Positions 51,668 through 61,824 of a DNA stretch of 64,000 nt are shown in pieces. The position numbers and the translations under genes are program-made. The notes under the pieces are model-generated. The model was not told the DNA's origin. It ran no database searches and saw nothing but the letters and a program-made list of their open reading frames with translations. Origin of the DNA: JAPPHA01 sp963662705 (GTDB lineage Bacteria; Pseudomonadota; Alphaproteobacteria; Rhodobacterales; Rhodobacteraceae); NCBI GenBank assembly GCA_963662705.2, contig OY759767.1:5208001-5272000 (forward strand), written 5' to 3'. Each line of letters opens with the position of its first letter. Position 1 is the stretch's first letter.

Positions 51668-54600
51668 TCAGGCAGCCTGGCTAGACTGTTGCGCGAGACT
51701 CTCGAGCGTGATCAGGTTGAGCGACGCACCCAGAGCGTCCTGCGCAATACCGACCAGGTGTTCATGGTGGGTAAAAAACAGGACCTGGGTCTTTTTGCTC
51801 AATTCTCCGAGTAGCCTGAACCCTGCGGCCGAACGCTCGTCGTCGAAATTGATGAACAGGTCATCGGCGACAAATGGCATTTCGTCCGATTGCTCGAGAT
51901 AATCCTCGACCGCCGCGATCCTCAGGGCCATGTAGAGTTGGTCAACCGTCCCGTCACTCATGCCTGAGACGACTACGCGCCCGCCTCCGGGGCGCGCGCC
52001 CGCCAGGACTGCCCTGTCCTGTTGGTCAAACTCCACGCGCAAGGACTCGAACGAACCCAGCGTCGCGATTCCGAACAGTTCTCCGGCCCGGCCGAGCAAG
52101 GGAGCCTGTTTTTCGCGCCTGTAGCGGTCAATCGCCCATCGCAACAATCGTTCGGCCGTCCTCAAGCGGATGTACTGATCTGCAGCATCCCGCATTTCGG
52201 CGGCAGCTTCCTCCTTTTTTGCAGCCGCGACCGCGACCCTGTCATCACCTCCGACAACTTCAAATTCAGTGCTAGCATGGGCTAGAAGTGTCGCTTTGTC
52301 AGTCAGTTGGCGCCGGAGATCCTCAAGCTCGGACTTGATCTCTTCCTCACGTGCAACGACCTCGTCGATATTCACGCCTTCGCATTCCGACGCAAGCTGT
52401 TCGAACGGAATGCCGCCCGAGCTCTTCGAGAGTCGTTCAACCGTTTCCCGTCGGTCATTTTCGAGTAATCGTTTCCGGTCAGACAAATCGATCGCTTCCT
52501 TCAACGCCTCGCGCGATTCGACCTGCGCCGTCGCCATGAGGGGAGAGATCGAATCGGCGCTGACTTGCTGCTCGTTCCTGATTTCGGCGATCTGTTCCTG
52601 AAGCGTTTCGATTTCGGCCTTCCTCCCGTCCCGGTCCTTCTTGTCGTTCCTGGCCCGATCAAGGCGTCTTTCAAGTTCAAGGACAGCTGTGTCCGGTTTC
52701 AACACTTTCAGATCCGGCGCGATTTCGGTCGCGAGATCGTCGACAGACCTGCCGAAATCGGCGATGTTGGCTTCGATCTTGTTGATCCTGTCATGCCGAA
52801 GCGAATGAATTCTGCTTGCCGACTCCCTCATCCGATCGAGGATTTCAAGAAAGGTATTCGCGGCTTCCGGTTCCGTACCGCCAGGGAGACCCAGGTTTCC
52901 GAGGGCACGGACCCATTTTTTTTGCCACGTGTCCAGGCTTTCCTTTGCTCGACGAAGATCGCGTTCCCTGCGGACAACATCACGCCTCGAATCCTCCAGA
53001 TCATCCTTAATCCTGGACCTGGCTTGTGCAGTCCCTTCCTGACGATCACATTGCTGCCGGCAAAGCCGAACGATTTCGGCAAGGGTCTCCAGTCCATGTT
53101 CCTTGACGTCGACTCCGGTTGCCTCGAGTTCCATGAGCAGGCGTTCCCGTGCCTTTCGCTCGTCGTCCCGACAAGCTTCAAGATTGCGCCGGGCTTCCTC
53201 GCGGGCGGCGATTGCATCCAGGACATGATCCCTTGCCGTACACCATTCCAGCATGCCGTCAGGGGAAGAAGCATCGAACGGAAGAGTACGCCACGTCGCT
53301 TTCCATTCTTCGTCCAGCCGCCTGCTCTCTGCGTCGGTTGATTTTCGGATGTCCTGAATTTGGTTCGAGACCAGCTTAAGTTTTTCAATCTTGCGTGCGA
53401 GTTCCACCATGCGGGCCACGACCTCGGCGTGGTCGAACATCCGGTCGGCCAAAGCATCCGCGTGTTTCATGGCAGCTTCGAATGATCCCGGCAGGTCTTC
53501 AGGGTCCAGGTCGCTCGGCAATCCGCCATCAACCACATCCGGCAGGCCCAATTCGGCCCGGGGATCGATCATGCGCCACAGTCGGTCCCGATGGCTTCGA
53601 GCAGAAATCAGTACGTCCCTGGAGCCGATGTTCTCGTCCTGCTTCATCTGCCGGAGATCAACTTCGAAGCGCTCCAGTTCCTGGCGGGTCTCGGTCTCGG
53701 ATCGTGACAAATCGCGGGAGCGTAATTTCTGGTCCCTGAATCGTTCACGAAAATCCGCGATTTCGGCCCGTAAGGGAATATCCGCTGTCGCAAGCGACGA
53801 TTCGTTGGTTCCACCCGGATTGAGGTCATCCATTCGACGGTCAACCCGTACCTGAGCCGATTTCAGCACCTCTTCGGCTGCGGTGACTCTTTCCCCGAGG
53901 TCTCCCTGTTCGCGTACCGCCTCGGTAGCCCGGGACAGACGGGTGACTTCAACCGGATTTGGCAGTCGCTCAAGTTCGCGGGTTCGTTGCTCCGTCATGT
54001 CAACGGATTCGCGGTAGGCCTGCTCGCTGTTCCTCATATCGGCGTTGATCCCCCCCAACTTGTCGAGGAGTGACCGCAGGACTGCAACATCGCTCCGCGC
54101 CGGCAGTTTTTCGATCAGTGCTTCCGCATCGGACTCCACCCATCCGAGTTCGCGCGCATTCGCAAGCAAGGAAATGACCTCGGCGTTCAGTTCCGCCTTT
54201 CGCTTGGGAAGATCCTGTTGTTCGTTGCGCACCTCGATTCGGCGTTCGTGGAGGCGACGGATATCGTCTTCCCGCGCGACAAGGTCTTCATCGATGCTGA
54301 ATTCATTCAGGATTTCTTCGGCATCGGACTTCTGTTTCTGAATCGCGGTGATACTTGCCTCTGCCCTGATCCCCGCTTCCTCGGCCTTCCTTACTTTCTC
54401 GGCGGCATCATCAGGTAACCAGACAACATCACCAAGGTTGGCGATCTCGCGGTCGAGATTCTGTGTCTTGTGCACTTCGTGAAGAACGAGGCGAATGCGC
54501 TGTTGTCTGTTGCGTTCGATTTCCAGTCGTTTGAACCTGTCATTGACAGACGCGTGAGCGGCCTTGGCATTTTCTAACACGTTCTTCTTCTCGCGCCATT

Positions 54601-55216
54601 TTTCTGCAGAAACCAGATGCTCCCTCAAGTCCTTCCGTGCTTCATCGTATTTTTCCTTCGCAATGTAGAATTTTCTCTTGTTGCTTTTTCTGGGCGACCA
54701 TTGTTCAGCAGCCTCGTTGGATAGTTTCTCAACCCGTTTGCGCAATCCGGAAACACCTGCGGCGGCAGCAAAAAGGATCTGACCTGTATCGTCCCTGGCG
54801 TCGAGGAGCTCCTGCCCTCCAGCCCTGAGCCGGCCGTGATCAAGGCAGAACATTCGGGTAAAGGTTGATCGGTCAACAGGCACATAACGGGTCAGCGCGT
54901 TTTCTCCGCCTTCAATCGGTGAACCGTCGGAAGCGAGCAGCACGTTCGTGTTGCCCTTGCGGCGAATGACCTCGAGACTGTCGTTCCGGTTTTCGACATG
55001 GCCGCCAATGCGCATGTGCTGGTAGTCGTGGAGAAATCCGTATGGCGAGTGCACGGGAATTCCGAACAACAAATCCTCGATCGCGGCCAGCGCAGTGGAT
55101 TTTCCGGCTTCGTTCCCACCGAAGATGACATGAAAATCGGCGGGGCTTCCAGGGAATTCCAGCCCGATGTCCGTGAAATGACCGTAACGTATCAGACCCA
55201 GCCGCCGAAAACGCAT
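51668..55216 (-). CDS. SbcC/YhaN-like SMC-type ATPase
   Basis: A 1182-residue protein. The N-terminal ATPase half has Walker A in IFGGNEAGKSTALAAIEDLL. Long coiled coils run from about 165 to 1000. The C-terminal half has a signature-like VVVSGMSDGTVDQLYMALRI and Walker B in EMPFVADDLFINFDDERSAA followed by a conserved HHEH switch-type segment (LFFTHHEHLVGIA). It resembles Bacillus YhaN and SbcC/Rad50 relatives, which act with an SbcD/Mre11-type nuclease on DNA ends. The partner gene is immediately upstream (stop 55219, start 55216). Confidence 0.87.
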   Translation of the reverse strand: MRFRRLGLIRYGHFTDIGLEFPGSPADFHVIFGGNEAGKSTALAAIEDLLFGIPVHSPYGFLHDYQHMRIGGHVENRNDSLEVIRRKGNTNVLLASDGSPIEGGENALTRYVPVDRSTFTRMFCLDHGRLRAGGQELLDARDDTGQILFAAAAGVSGLRKRVEKLSNEAAEQWSPRKSNKRKFYIAKEKYDEARKDLREHLVSAEKWREKKNVLENAKAAHASVNDRFKRLEIERNRQQRIRLVLHEVHKTQNLDREIANLGDVVWLPDDAAEKVRKAEEAGIRAEASITAIQKQKSDAEEILNEFSIDEDLVAREDDIRRLHERRIEVRNEQQDLPKRKAELNAEVISLLANARELGWVESDAEALIEKLPARSDVAVLRSLLDKLGGINADMRNSEQAYRESVDMTEQRTRELERLPNPVEVTRLSRATEAVREQGDLGERVTAAEEVLKSAQVRVDRRMDDLNPGGTNESSLATADIPLRAEIADFRERFRDQKLRSRDLSRSETETRQELERFEVDLRQMKQDENIGSRDVLISARSHRDRLWRMIDPRAELGLPDVVDGGLPSDLDPEDLPGSFEAAMKHADALADRMFDHAEVVARMVELARKIEKLKLVSNQIQDIRKSTDAESRRLDEEWKATWRTLPFDASSPDGMLEWCTARDHVLDAIAAREEARRNLEACRDDERKARERLLMELEATGVDVKEHGLETLAEIVRLCRQQCDRQEGTAQARSRIKDDLEDSRRDVVRRERDLRRAKESLDTWQKKWVRALGNLGLPGGTEPEAANTFLEILDRMRESASRIHSLRHDRINKIEANIADFGRSVDDLATEIAPDLKVLKPDTAVLELERRLDRARNDKKDRDGRKAEIETLQEQIAEIRNEQQVSADSISPLMATAQVESREALKEAIDLSDRKRLLENDRRETVERLSKSSGGIPFEQLASECEGVNIDEVVAREEEIKSELEDLRRQLTDKATLLAHASTEFEVVGGDDRVAVAAAKKEEAAAEMRDAADQYIRLRTAERLLRWAIDRYRREKQAPLLGRAGELFGIATLGSFESLRVEFDQQDRAVLAGARPGGGRVVVSGMSDGTVDQLYMALRIAAVEDYLEQSDEMPFVADDLFINFDDERSAAGFRLLGELSKKTQVLFFTHHEHLVGIAQDALGASLNLITLESLAQQSSQAA

Positions 55217-55218
55217 GT

Positions 55219-56505
55219 TCAGATCTTCTCTGTTGACAATCGCGCGCCCAGATACGGAACAACTTCCCCAATGAGAGCATCGTAATCTTCATCGGCCGCG
55301 AGAGTGAGCATCGGTTCGTCCATGCCGACACGAACGTCATGAGGAAGCCGGCGTACCAACACGGAAACGTCATCGATGATTTCTTTGCGAAGTTCCTCGT
55401 CCCCCCTGGCATCCTGAAACCATCGGTGAATCTCCCCGAGAACACCTTCGCCCACGTCATTCTCGTCCGGGGAGAGCCCGGGCGAGGTGCAATCGACTAC
55501 CTTTTCAATGCAGGCGATATCATCGCCGAGATCATAGGTGGCGCTCTGCGCCTCGGCTTGTATCTGCTCCGCCGATGAAACGATCTGGTCGCGGAATTCG
55601 GTTTGACCTTCAAGCACAACCCGGCAGACCAGCAATCTTCCCTCTGCCTCCTTTGCGACCGAATCGCCAAGTGCCGTTCGAATCCGGTCGGTGACATCCA
55701 CCAAACCCGAAATACCTTCCACCGGCACATGCAAAACCGACCAACGCACGACATCACATGAAACGGGGACGAGTTCCGAGACCTCGCCTTCCTCGACAGT
55801 AACCAGGCAGGCGCCCTTGGGACCTGTTTCCCTTACACTGCGGCCCTGGAGGTTGCCCGGAAACACGACGTGAGGGTCTCGGTGCAGTTCCGCGGCGTGA
55901 TGAACGTGTCCCAATGCCCAATAATCGTAACCCTTGTTGACCAGGTCATGGAGTGAGCACGGTGCATAGTTTGCATGACCGGAGGCACCACCGAGTCCCG
56001 TATGCAAGACGCCGACATTGAAAATCCCAGGCACGGGCTCGGGATACCCCGGAACAAGGTTTTCGCTGATATCGCGCTGCCTGAAACTCTGGCCGTGAAG
56101 TGCAACCCGGGGGCCGGTCAACTGAAACGATTGCGGGACCCGTGAACCGAAGACATGGACATTGCCCGGCAGTTCGAGGCGTTTCGTGATCTGGCTTTCC
56201 GCATCGTGGTTCCCATACAGCAAGTAAAGAGGAATATCCTTGGCATTGAGCCGTCCCATCTGCTCGACAAAGAACAATCCTGTCCGATAGTCACGCCAGT
56301 CTCCGTCGTAGAGATCCCCGGCGATGACGACAAAATCGACATCTTCTTCAAGTGCAAGGCTGACAAGACGCCGAAGAGCCCCGCGGGTTGCAGACCGAAC
56401 CTGGTGAGCGATATCGCCAGATTGCGTGGACAATCCCTTAATGCCTTTCATGGGACTGTCGAGGTGGATATCGGCAGCATGAAGGAACCGGAACGAATTC
56501 GGCAT
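55219..56505 (-). CDS. SbcD/YhaO-like DNA repair exonuclease (metallophosphoesterase)
   Basis: A 428-residue calcineurin-like nuclease. Metal-binding motifs are FLHAADIHLDSPMKG, VIAGDLYDGDW, LLYGNHDAE and, near residues 195-200, WALGHVHHAAELH. It fits the Mre11/SbcD superfamily and the YhaO subgroup, which pairs with YhaN. Together the two likely process DNA double-strand ends or blocked structures. Only two bases separate this gene from the ATPase gene downstream. Confidence 0.9.
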   Translation of the reverse strand: MPNSFRFLHAADIHLDSPMKGIKGLSTQSGDIAHQVRSATRGALRRLVSLALEEDVDFVVIAGDLYDGDWRDYRTGLFFVEQMGRLNAKDIPLYLLYGNHDAESQITKRLELPGNVHVFGSRVPQSFQLTGPRVALHGQSFRQRDISENLVPGYPEPVPGIFNVGVLHTGLGGASGHANYAPCSLHDLVNKGYDYWALGHVHHAAELHRDPHVVFPGNLQGRSVRETGPKGACLVTVEEGEVSELVPVSCDVVRWSVLHVPVEGISGLVDVTDRIRTALGDSVAKEAEGRLLVCRVVLEGQTEFRDQIVSSAEQIQAEAQSATYDLGDDIACIEKVVDCTSPGLSPDENDVGEGVLGEIHRWFQDARGDEELRKEIIDDVSVLVRRLPHDVRVGMDEPMLTLAADEDYDALIGEVVPYLGARLSTEKI

Positions 56506-57300
56506 CGGCGATCCCCTGTTTCAGGCGAATTCGCGTGAAATAAAGGAATCGTCAGATAAAACCCACCCCGTGCAGGACAGGAAAACCAAAACCGTGAAAC
56601 GGTAATGGTCAAACCGACATGTGGCAGTGACAGGAATTGCAGTGGGAGATATGCCCAGAATGGCGTCGGTGCGGCAATGACCGGAAAGGTTTGACCGAAA
56701 ACATGACCGTCCAATCTGAAGGTGAATTCGGCGCACGGGCGTGGCGGATAAATCCTCTATCCTTCATGTCCGATCCAGCTACCATGATCGGACCATTTGC
56801 CATCCTTGCGGCAATTGCGAACACGACAATCGTACCTGCCAAAGGCGAACCGGCGACCAGGTATTGGGATGGTTCCTGTAGCGTCCTCCGGTGACCTCCA
56901 TACTGGCCGCGGCATAGTCACACTCAAAATCCTGCCGACCGGGCCGACACAGTACGGGCACGAAATGACCGGAGAAATCCGAACAACCGATCAACACCAT
57001 TCTCACATTTCTGACTGACGGTACCGTCGAAGGCAGCATCCCGCTCCCGCCTTGCCGGAAAAAGGCCAAGAATGAAAGGAAATCCGAAATTTGACGAGGT
57101 CAATCCATAACGGAGTACGGGTTCCTCAATAGGTCCTTTGCGCAGTGGTCGGTCGCTGGCCAGTATCTATGCCGTGGACAGTCAGGCCATTTGGAGCGAG
57201 AATACCGGCCCAAGCGACCAAATCGGGATGCTCGACCATCACGACCCACTTTTCGGCCGTGAATTTGGGGTGTATCTTGACGGTTGCAGGAGAGTTGTTG
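56506..57300. other. Intergenic, no gene recognised
   Basis: Nearly 800 bases with only short or shadow-like frames. The promoter of the yhaO-yhaN unit should lie near 56506-56650 on the minus strand. No RNA gene, repeat or conserved product was recognised. Confidence 0.4.
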
Positions 57301-57615
57301 ATGGCAAACATTACACGTGAACTGGAAGCAGCCGGCGCGGAGCCACGTCTCGCGGCCGCGATCGCGGATGCCGTTGACAATCGTATTGAGCGGAAGCTGA
57401 ATCGCCGCCCGTCCGGGTTGCACCCGGAATGGGTGTTGGGGATCGCCGCGGCAATTATCGCGGCCGCGATCGGGGCACTTTGGGTGGAAGTGGCTTCCAT
57501 TCGCTCGGAACATGGCGAGCGACTGGCGCGCGTCGAGACGCAGCTCGAACAAATACAGACAACCCAGGCGCAGATATTGACACAAGTGGAGCAGGTCGCC
57601 GAGAAGATCGACTGA
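57301..57615 (+). CDS. Small membrane-anchored coiled-coil protein
   Basis: A 104-residue protein. Residues 1-40 form an amphipathic part (ITRELEAAGAEPRLAAAIAD), about residues 43-62 form one membrane segment (WVLGIAAAIIAAAIGALWVE), and the rest is a Q/E-rich coiled coil (RLARVETQLEQIQTTQAQIL). GGAGAG lies six bases upstream of the ATG. It recalls DUF1640/Bdr-like small proteins of unknown function. Its upstream in-frame extension to 57145 is not conserved in character and is ignored. Confidence 0.6.
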   Translation: MANITRELEAAGAEPRLAAAIADAVDNRIERKLNRRPSGLHPEWVLGIAAAIIAAAIGALWVEVASIRSEHGERLARVETQLEQIQTTQAQILTQVEQVAEKID

Positions 57616-58258
57616 ATTCAGCCCGTTTTCGCCGGAAATTTTGCACGCAACATTCCAGACGGGCGTGGGCCATACCCGGTCAAATCGACCGGAAATGAGT
57701 AGCGCCCGAAACATCGGGACACCTTGGCCACAGTCACGCCACTGATGCTCGCCCGGACTCTTCAAGCATTTGGTGACAAGAACCCTGCTCACCACATCGA
57801 CTGCACTGGATCCGGTCATACATCCTGCATCGGCAACGTGGCCGTAGTTCATTCGTCTTCGGATGTTACGTAAGGAGCCTTAACGGGAAAATTCCTATCA
57901 CGGATAATGACGCGGCTACCTTGCCTCCTGACATCAGCAAATCCCCTTGCACGGATTCTACGGAGCGCGTTCGGAGACCGTCGGCCAGCGTCTGACGAAC
58001 GCGTTGTACGCCAGCATTGTCGCCAGGCGCGCGCATGATTCTCGCTACTCCATGATCCCATACGGTCTCACGTATCCGGATCAGGCGATGCATGATCTTC
58101 CGCACCGTCACCCGCGTTTCCGCTCAAGAAATCCAATCGGCAGGAAGTTCTTGCGGCGCGAGTGGCATGTTTTCCGGCCAAGGATCGAAGATCGAACGCC
58201 GGCATTGATCCAGCATGCCAAACTCAATACTTTTGTCATTTGCCCAAGGTTCACCCGA
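57616..58258. other. Intergenic, no gene recognised
   Basis: Open frames extend upstream of hslO through this stretch but show no family resemblance. No clear promoter or repeat was seen. Confidence 0.4.
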
Positions 58259-59212
58259 ATGCCGCACCTGGCCAACCATAACGAAAACTCCGCGATCATG
58301 CTGAAGGATCGGGTTCAGGCGTTCAGGCTTGAGCTCACCGGAACCCGGGGACGCCTCGTTCGACTTGGCCCGACCCTCGACGCTGTGTTCGCTCAACATG
58401 ACTACCCCATGGCCGTTGCGGAGCTGGTGGCCGAGGCGGTGCTGCTGACTGCCCTGATCGGCCAGGCAATCAAGCTCCGGTGGAAACTCTCGCTCCAGAT
58501 CCGGGGCAACGGCCCGGTACGCCTGATCGCGACGGACTTCCACGCACCGAGCCGCAAGGGTGCACCCGGACGCCTCCGGGCATATGCAGGATTCAACGAC
58601 ATCCTGCGCCAACCGGATGCAGGATCAGGCATTGAACTGCTTGGCGAGGGGTATTTTGCCGTGATCATCGACCAGGGAAAGGACCTGCGTCCATACCAGG
58701 GAATCACCCCGCTGGCCGGCAAGACACTGGCCGAATGCGCCGAGACGTTCTTTTTCCAGTCGGAGCAGTTGCCGAGCCTGTTCAGAATCGCCATTTCACG
58801 CAGGACCGGCGATGATGCCAGAATGACCTGGCATGGAGGCGGCCTCATGATGCAGCGGTTGCCGTCCGGAACAGGGGACACCGCCGATTCTGATCATGGG
58901 GATGCATGGGAGCGCATGAGAATTCTTCTCGATTCGGCAACACATGATGAGTTGATCGGTCCGGAAATTTCGCCCGAGCAACTGATCGTCAGGCTCTTCC
59001 ATTCCGAGAACCCGCAGATTTCCGAGGCGTTTCCGGTTGCGTTCGGTTGCAACTGCAGCCCCGAACGGGTCCGCCAATCCCTATCGATCTATTCGGCTCG
59101 TGACATCAGGACGATGACAAACAGCGACGGCAAGGTCACGGCAGATTGCCAGTTCTGCGGCGCACGTTACGAGTTCGAGCCGGGCACCCTCGGATTCGAG
59201 GCACGAACGTGA
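58259..59212 (+). CDS. hslO: Redox-regulated chaperone Hsp33
   Basis: A 317-residue Hsp33. The N-terminal domain has DRVQAFRLELTGTRGRLVRL and YPMAVAELVAEAVLLTALIG, then LSLQIRGNGPVRLIATDF. The C-terminal zinc switch has FGCNCSPERVRQSL and ADCQFCGARYEF, i.e. CxC and CxxC. Oxidation releases zinc and activates the holdase. Starts at 58259 and 58298 are both possible; 58259 has AAGG upstream. The stop overlaps the GTG of the Nudix gene by four bases. Confidence 0.92.
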   Translation: MPHLANHNENSAIMLKDRVQAFRLELTGTRGRLVRLGPTLDAVFAQHDYPMAVAELVAEAVLLTALIGQAIKLRWKLSLQIRGNGPVRLIATDFHAPSRKGAPGRLRAYAGFNDILRQPDAGSGIELLGEGYFAVIIDQGKDLRPYQGITPLAGKTLAECAETFFFQSEQLPSLFRIAISRRTGDDARMTWHGGGLMMQRLPSGTGDTADSDHGDAWERMRILLDSATHDELIGPEISPEQLIVRLFHSENPQISEAFPVAFGCNCSPERVRQSLSIYSARDIRTMTNSDGKVTADCQFCGARYEFEPGTLGFEART

Positions 59213-59928
59213 CGGCCGGAACCCATCTCCGGGCCGGTCCTGGCGGGACCGAAGACAGGACAGCCGGGCCGATGCCCGGCTCACGGACCCTCGATTCGGC
59301 GGCCCTTGATGACCTGGCGGTGACTCCTGAAATCTTGCGTATTGCAATCGCCAACCAGTGCCGTCACCCGCCTTCGAGCGATTTCGATCTCAGCCCGGGC
59401 CGCCGTCATCCGTCATCCGTGCGGTTGCGCCGGGCCGCCGTTCTGATTCCGGTCGTATTCAGGGCGGCAGGCACCACGATCATTCTCACCAAGCGCCATG
59501 AAGCGATGAAACACCATCCTGGCCAGATTGCGTTTCCGGGGGGCAAGGTCGAGGCGTTCGACGCCGGCCCGGTCGAAGCTGCCTTGAGAGAATCATGGGA
59601 AGAGATCGGCCTCCAGGCCGGTTGCGTCGACATCATCGGCCCTGTCCCGGACCACGTCACCGTTACTGGGTTCAGGGTGACGCCCATAGTCGGCGTCGTT
59701 GCGAATGCGTTCGAACCCGTTCCGCGGGACGGCGAAGTCGACGAAGTCTTCGAGGTTCCGTTGGCGCATGTCATCGACCCGGAAAACTACAGTGTTCAGG
59801 AACGTATCTGGCAGGGCCAGTTGCGCCGGTACTTCATCGTTCCCTATGGGCCCCATTACATCTGGGGAGCCACGGCCCGTATTCTCCAAATGCTCTCGTC
59901 ATGTTTTCGGGACCATGGCGAAAATTGA
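59209..59928 (+). CDS. Nudix hydrolase, CoA pyrophosphatase-like
   Basis: A 239-residue Nudix enzyme. The Nudix box is GKVEAFDAGPVEAALRESWE then EIGL, preceded by HHPGQIAFPGG, which marks the CoA pyrophosphatase (NudL/YeaB) group acting on CoA and derivatives. About 70 N-terminal residues precede the domain. The GTG at 59209 overlaps the hslO stop. The next gene, cca, starts 14 bases before its stop; this Nudix-cca order is common in alphaproteobacteria. Confidence 0.9.
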   Translation: MTAGTHLRAGPGGTEDRTAGPMPGSRTLDSAALDDLAVTPEILRIAIANQCRHPPSSDFDLSPGRRHPSSVRLRRAAVLIPVVFRAAGTTIILTKRHEAMKHHPGQIAFPGGKVEAFDAGPVEAALRESWEEIGLQAGCVDIIGPVPDHVTVTGFRVTPIVGVVANAFEPVPRDGEVDEVFEVPLAHVIDPENYSVQERIWQGQLRRYFIVPYGPHYIWGATARILQMLSSCFRDHGEN

Positions 59929-61063
59929 AGCAGACTGGATACATTCCGAAACCGTTCGCACGGTATTCAAGGCGTTTCACGTTGCGGGAAGAGACGTATT
60001 GCTGGTTGGCGGGTGCGTCCGCGATGCGCTCCTCGGCAAGGCGGCAACCGACATCGACATGGCGACCGATGTCCTTCCGGACGATGTTCTCGCAATCGCG
60101 GGCATGGCCGGAATCACGGCTGTTCCGCTCGGCATCGAACATGGCACCGTCCGTCTCGTCGTTTCAGGGAAGCCCGTCGACATAACGACCTTCCGAAGCG
60201 ACATCGAGACCAACGGTCGGCACGCGACCGTCTCGTTTCGAACGCAGATCAGCGAGGACGCCGCGCGGAGAGATTTCTCCATCAACGCTTTGTATGCCCA
60301 GGCGGACGGGACGGTTGTCGATCCGCTCGGCGCACTGGCAGACCTCCACGAAGGCCGAGTCCGTTTCATAGGGGACCCGGGGGATCGGATCCGCGAGGAT
60401 TATCTCAGGGTCCTTCGGTTCTTTCGCTTTCACGCTGCCTACGGGCATCCTGATCTCCCGATTGACGCAGACGCAGTCGCCGCATCAGCCGCATTGTCTG
60501 CAGGGATTGATCGCCTGTCACGGGAAAGGATTACGGCCGAGCTTGAAAAACTCCTTTCGATCGCCAGCCCTGTTCCTTCAGTTCGTGCCATGGAAGAGGC
60601 CGGCGTATTGGAGCGCTGCCTGCCCGGCGCCGGCTGCACCGAATTCGAACGCGTTGTCGCAATGGAAAGCACGCTCGCATTGTCGCCCGACTGGCTGTCG
60701 AGACTTGTTGCCCTTGGGGGAAAGCGCACGCGCATTCGCCTCAGCCGCAGTGAATCCCGGAAAATCGAAGCCATCCGGAAACTGGCCAAGAGCAATATTT
60801 CGCCCGCCGAAGCGGCTTACCGGTTCGGTCGTGAAACCGCGACGGGCGCGGCATTGCTCCGCACCGCACGAACCGGGAGAAGTGCCGATCCGGCCTTTTT
60901 GCGGGAGGTCGCGCGGGGCAGCGTTGCCCGTTTCCCGCTCCGTGCTGCCGACCTTCAACCGGCACTCAGGGGTAAAGCGCTCGGGGATCGTCTCCGGGAA
61001 CTGGAATCACGCTGGATCGAATCCGGCTTCATCCTGTCCAGGAATCAACTTCTCGACCAATGA
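59915..61063 (+). CDS. cca: CCA-adding tRNA nucleotidyltransferase
   Basis: A 382-residue class II nucleotidyltransferase that builds or repairs the tRNA 3' CCA end. The catalytic head has LLVGGCVRDALLGKAATDID followed by MATD (GG and DxD), then RRDFSINALYAQADGTVVDP and a neck segment EDYLRVLRFFRFHAAYG. The C-terminal helical body is shorter than in some relatives but continuous. The ATG at 59915 is fixed by the start of similarity and overlaps the Nudix gene. Confidence 0.93.
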   Translation: MAKIEADWIHSETVRTVFKAFHVAGRDVLLVGGCVRDALLGKAATDIDMATDVLPDDVLAIAGMAGITAVPLGIEHGTVRLVVSGKPVDITTFRSDIETNGRHATVSFRTQISEDAARRDFSINALYAQADGTVVDPLGALADLHEGRVRFIGDPGDRIREDYLRVLRFFRFHAAYGHPDLPIDADAVAASAALSAGIDRLSRERITAELEKLLSIASPVPSVRAMEEAGVLERCLPGAGCTEFERVVAMESTLALSPDWLSRLVALGGKRTRIRLSRSESRKIEAIRKLAKSNISPAEAAYRFGRETATGAALLRTARTGRSADPAFLREVARGSVARFPLRAADLQPALRGKALGDRLRELESRWIESGFILSRNQLLDQ

Positions 61064-61199
61064 TTGTTTTCCGGGTATCGGATCCGTCCTGTCGACGCGC
61101 CATCGCCATCGCGAATCCTAGGATCCGGTCAAGCAGGATGACCGCCTTTCCCGACCATGTTCACGGCAGGGCGGCAAACAGCCGCTTCGGAGAGACCGT

Positions 61200-61793
61200 T
61201 TGACCCCATCTTCATTTGACCCGCTCTATCTCTTCCTCTTGGTCGCGATGGCGAGCCCGGGGCCGAATATCATTCTCCTCACCACGTACGGAGCAAGGTT
61301 CGGGTTTCGGGCGAGCGTCACTCCCTTGTTCGGCATCGTCGTCGGCGTCGGAATCATCGGAGCCGCGACCGGTGTCGGAATCGGTTCACTGCTCAATTCC
61401 GTCCCGGAACTGACGCTCGTCGCCAAGGTCGCCTCCGCATCCTGGATACTGTGGATGGCCTTGTCCCTCTTCGATGCCGAACGGAAACTGGGCCATCCCC
61501 ACCGGATTCGGCCCATGACCTTCGTCGAGGCGGTTCTCTTTCAGTGGGTGAATCCGAAAATCTGGGCCATTGCCGTCGCGGCAACGGCCGGATTCTCGAA
61601 AGGGATGCCACCCGTCGACGAAGCAGCGAGGTTCGGAGTCGCGTTTTCCTGCGTCAACCTGTTCGTCTGCTCCTCCTGGACAGCGGCGGGATCATTTCTT
61701 GGTCAGTTCCTGAGATCAGAAAGGACCTGGCGGTGGTTCACGGCGATCATGGCGTTTCTGCTGGCGGCCTCTGCCGCTATGGTATTCATTTAG
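61200..61793 (+). CDS. LysE-family amino acid exporter
   Basis: A 197-residue membrane protein with about six hydrophobic segments. The N-terminal AMASPGPNIILLTTYGARFG carries the SPGPN motif of the LysE/RhtB family, which exports amino acids such as lysine or homoserine lactone. It starts with TTG; GGAGA lies a few bases upstream. Substrate unknown. A short gap of 31 bases leads to the ABC transporter gene. Confidence 0.9.
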   Translation: MTPSSFDPLYLFLLVAMASPGPNIILLTTYGARFGFRASVTPLFGIVVGVGIIGAATGVGIGSLLNSVPELTLVAKVASASWILWMALSLFDAERKLGHPHRIRPMTFVEAVLFQWVNPKIWAIAVAATAGFSKGMPPVDEAARFGVAFSCVNLFVCSSWTAAGSFLGQFLRSERTWRWFTAIMAFLLAASAAMVFI

Positions 61794-61824
61794 CGTCTGG
61801 GAGAACGCGATCAGGTCCCCGCAC

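Noticed and set aside
57100..57852. 250-codon minus-strand frame
   Set aside because: Covers the small coiled-coil gene in antisense; cysteine/arginine-rich composition without domain match.
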